A DNA stretch of 64,000 nt from Atrina japonica. Lineage: Eukaryota; Mollusca; Bivalvia; Pterioida; Pinnidae. The stretch lies in contig BROG01000229.1 in the NCBI GenBank assembly GCA_030159075.1, positions 771,001 through 835,000 of the forward strand. Direction: 5' to 3'. Below the pieces are notes generated by a model. It searched no databases. It saw nothing but the letters and a program-made list of their open reading frames with translations, and was not told where the DNA came from. Below, piece by piece: positions 60,986-64,000 of the stretch; positions within the stretch are counted from its first letter, which is position 1, and each line of letters opens with the position of its first letter. The position numbers and the translations under genes were made by a program.

Positions 60986-62005
60986 ATTTCAAACACTGGC
61001 ACACATGCCAACCATGAGACTAAGGATAATTCATGACGGGGAATGTGTATACTCTGTCTTAAAAGAGCCAAAATAGCCAGTGGCGAAATTCTATGCTACT
61101 GTTTTCAATGGAGAATACTTCGCCCATAGATCCATACAACGAGGACTGGCAGGACACATAACATAAATTGAATTTGTAAACTTATTGTGCACCGGACAGG
61201 TGTTCCGGGACTTTCCTCAAAACTTTTATTATGAATGTATAATCATTGGTTATCATTCCCACGATGACAAGCACTCATTTGCGTGTTCATTGTACGGGTC
61301 GTATATCATTGTTATTGCACAACAAAATTGTACCGAATATGTTATATAATATATACAATGGAATCCTGTCAAATATTTCTTCGAAATATCTGGAATTTGA
61401 TATAACCAAACGTTTAATAAACAATTTGGTCAATCTAAAAATAGATACTGGGATTTCGACCTATTGAAGACCTGTATAATGTATAATTCATGTATAAAAA
61501 TAGATATTGTGAAAGTAACTGAATTCGTTACAAAACTTCGGCAGTACCAAATAGGTTCCAACTTTGATTTTTTTTGTAAGAACATGTAGAGAAGAATCTT
61601 TGTAACACCTGATGTCAGTTTCGGTATTCGATACCGTTGTTCATGTTGAGACAACCTGTGTGTGTAACTTGTTTTATTACAATTGACTCGGAGTATCCAT
61701 TATCTATTGGATCTTTTTCGTGTAAGATCATAAAGTATGTCTGAACAGAGTTCATGAAACATTTTACAAACCTCTCTATTTATAATATGCATACAATATG
61801 TCATATCAATATCAATTCATACATTCATCATGTTATGGCAAGAAAACAAAAAAACATTGATACAGAAATTGTTTATTGCAGCAAAACAACACATATAACA
61901 TAATTTAACACACCATACACGCTACACAGACTTAACAACGGCACTAATGTAAATGGAATTTTATACAATGTAAAATTAACATTTACCTAGTGTTTATTGT
62001 AGCGA
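60986..62005. other. Spacer, no recognisable feature
   Basis: The plus ORF at 61246-61467 and minus ORF at 61430-61654 show no recognised domain. They might be part of the PLE neighbourhood, but I cannot show it. Confidence 0.35.
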
Positions 62006-62009
62006 TACA

Positions 62010-62021
62010 AATAATAATTAT

Positions 62022-62068
<47 letters not shown>

Positions 62069-62200
62069 TAATAATAATAATTATAACAATAATAACAACA
62101 ACAACAACAACAACAATGACATTAACAATAATAATAACAATAACAGTAATAATAATGATAATAATTATAATAATAACAACAACAACAGTAACAACGTACC
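62010..62200. repeat. (AAT)n-(AAC)n compound trinucleotide tract
   Basis: Interrupted AAT blocks, an AAC block near 62095-62115, more AAT and a final AAC block. It creates poly-I and poly-T frames on both strands. Confidence 0.95.
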
Positions 62201-62214
62201 GGTACCTATTTTGA

Positions 62215-63575
62215 TTAACCATAACTTTGTTTATATATAAAATCTAACTCGTTTTAATTTCAAAGTAATATTTGGCACTGATAAATCCAGTTAAATTACA
62301 CAGTTTTCCAAAGCTAAGGTAGTCAACTTTTTACAGTGATTACTCTTAGACGGATTTCGGCTATACTTTCAGATTTAGTATTTGGTCTTGTATGATACCA
62401 CTTTCACAATCTGATAAACAAAAGTTAAAAGCACTTAAATTAGGTTGCGTATTATTCTCTTCATTTCGTTCCTTACCAAAATACGACAACAGAATCACCA
62501 TGCTCGATGATAAAGTTTCTTAAATTACACATGCGTTACTTGACCACATTTGGAACGCATTAATTATGTAAAATCATGGCAAGCTAGGTTAACACATGAT
62601 TTGTTTATATTTTACTGTGATCAGTGATCCATTTTACTCATGTCATTTCTGTGATCCATTTCAGAGTGATCCGTTTCACTCGCGTATTTCAGTGATTCAT
62701 TTCATCTCGATATCCTGTTCTCAGTCTACCGCCTGTATCTTTCATATACCACAAGACGTTTGTAGGAACTGTATTTAGATGGATGTATGCGTGTTGTCAT
62801 CGCCTCCATAGTCAGCCAACTGTTATAAAACTAGAGAGTAATCTAACGATCTCAGGATACGTGTAAGTATTCTTGGAAACCGTACACCGAATTGTAATTC
62901 GACTTTGCAGTTTCAGACAGTGGCATAGCCATTTACAACATGTGCTAGTTTTATTTAATTTTGTTTTTGAGTGATTACATACTATATACACACAAATGCA
63001 CAAATATTCTTCAAAGAACATCGTTTGATTTCCTTTAGACGACCTAGTAATATAAAAGACATGATAATTACGCAAATCTGTGTCAATTCATAGCTTCAGA
63101 ACATGTCCGGACAACAGATATTAGCTGTGTAAACACAACAAAAGTATTGGTAGATTGCAGAAGAACATCGATAATCTACTACTGTAACAAAAAAAAAAAA
63201 CCTTATTGAGCCACTAGATGACCACTTAAACATTAAGGGTCATAAACGACAATAATTGCCAGTACTAAATATTGACCACAACCGAAATTGGAGAAACATG
63301 CGAAAACAACAACAACAACAACAGACTGAGCTAAAATTGGATGTACATAGTACGGTCATTCACTCCTTGTTTTATCGTATTGTTATGTCCAACATCTTTG
63401 CGTGACACATCATACGAATTATCTCCCTTTTCTCGTTTTCCTCTCGGTGTATCGAAAATTCAATTTCTGCGTATTCATGTTCTGACTGACCAAAATTGGA
63501 TGTAGACGTTGACAGTGGAGATAACTAATAGTCTGGGTTTATTTGATCTACGTTTACTGCATTTCTGACATAGAC
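62215..63575. other. Spacer with a short degenerate repeat
   Basis: 62620-62705 contains four echoes of 'gtgatccatttcac'. Otherwise AT-rich and unannotatable. Confidence 0.4.
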
Positions 63576-63579
63576 TGCA

Positions 63580-64000
63580 TGTATGTATGTGTATGTATGT
63601 ATGTATGTATGTATGTATGTATGTATGTATGTATGTATGTATGTATGTATGTATGTATGTATGTATGTATGTATGTATGTATGTGTGTGTGTGTGTGTGT
63701 ACGTATGTATGTATGTATGTATGTATGTATGTATGTATGTATGTATGTATGTATGTATGTATGTATGTATGTATGTATGTATGTATGTATGTATGTATGT
63801 ATGTATGTATGTATGTATGTATGTATGTATGTATGTATGTGTGTGTGTGTATGTATGTATGTATGTATGTATGTATGTATGTATGTATGTATGTATGTAT
63901 GTATGTATGTATGTATGTATGTATGTATGTATGTGTGTATGTATGTATGTGTAAGTATGTATGTATGTATGTATGAACGTATGTATGTATGTGTGTGTGT
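63580..64000. repeat. (GTAT)n tetranucleotide satellite running off the window
   Basis: Over 400 bp of ATGT/GTAT repeats with three GT-rich interruptions. The long frames read here are artefacts. It is a likely assembly weak point. Confidence 0.98.

Noticed and set aside
63583..63976. Two long cysteine/tyrosine/methionine-rich ORFs
   Set aside because: Translation of a GTAT tetranucleotide tract.

Overview
The window is animal nuclear DNA, most likely from a bivalve mollusc. It is AT-rich and contains almost no host coding sequence. Microsatellites are long and numerous. Dispersed repeats are of kinds I associate with bivalve genomes: a 165-bp satellite carrying 'ggggaaataactcc', a repeat ending in 'caggtgagtga...gggcctcttg', and tRNA-headed SINEs ending in 'ttaaacaacaataaacaaac'. 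The one convincing host gene is an intronless RING-less double B-box/coiled-coil/propeller protein at 31714-33438, a TRIM-like type that is heavily expanded in bivalves. The bivalve assignment is inference, not proof.

Layout. 1-1725: degraded CMC (CACTA-like, tnp2-type) transposase, minus strand. 2033-3797: broken Penelope-like element (PLE) reverse transcriptase, minus strand, abutting a 60-bp-TIR MITE (3798-4563). 7763-8758: a second MITE with pogo/Tigger-like ends. 8841-11278: a second, plus-strand copy of the transposase, invaded by a 118-bp PLE tail. 11856-13210: bivalve satellites. 13215-14110: Ty3/gypsy integrase 3' end carrying a SINE with a perfect 13-bp target-site duplication. 14520-17400: a 175-bp degenerate tandem array, TA/GA tracts and a gypsy-derived inverted structure. 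17902-20640: a second gypsy element (minus), with gag-end, protease, RT, RNase H and integrase remnants and the RT active site deleted. 22470-23615: two minisatellites. 24480-27320: a second copy of the 175-bp array plus gypsy-derived segment. 31-35 kb: the TRIM-like gene. 35.6-39.5 kb: mosaic bivalve repeat. 39.5-48.1 kb: mostly unannotatable AT-rich DNA. 48.1-57.5 kb: a graveyard of PLE family 1 copies in both orientations. 59.2-60.75 kb: GIY-YIG endonuclease ends of another PLE family in head-to-head orientation, each followed by a hammerhead-like motif. 63.58-64.0 kb: a GTAT tetranucleotide tract running off the window.

The most interesting signal is in the PLE copy at 55-57.5 kb. Within about 330 bp (56276-56607) it differs from the copy at 2-3.8 kb by roughly 40 A-to-G changes on the sense strand, against about 13 changes of all other kinds and no G-to-A that I could see. 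The flanking kilobase shows ordinary mixed divergence. A third copy (49.2 kb) agrees with the A state where it overlaps. This is the expected footprint of adenosine deamination (ADAR-like hyper-editing) fixed in a retroelement copy.

No element in the window appears intact: every transposase, RT, integrase and endonuclease reading frame has stops, frameshifts or deletions. All comparisons were done by eye, so counts are approximate.
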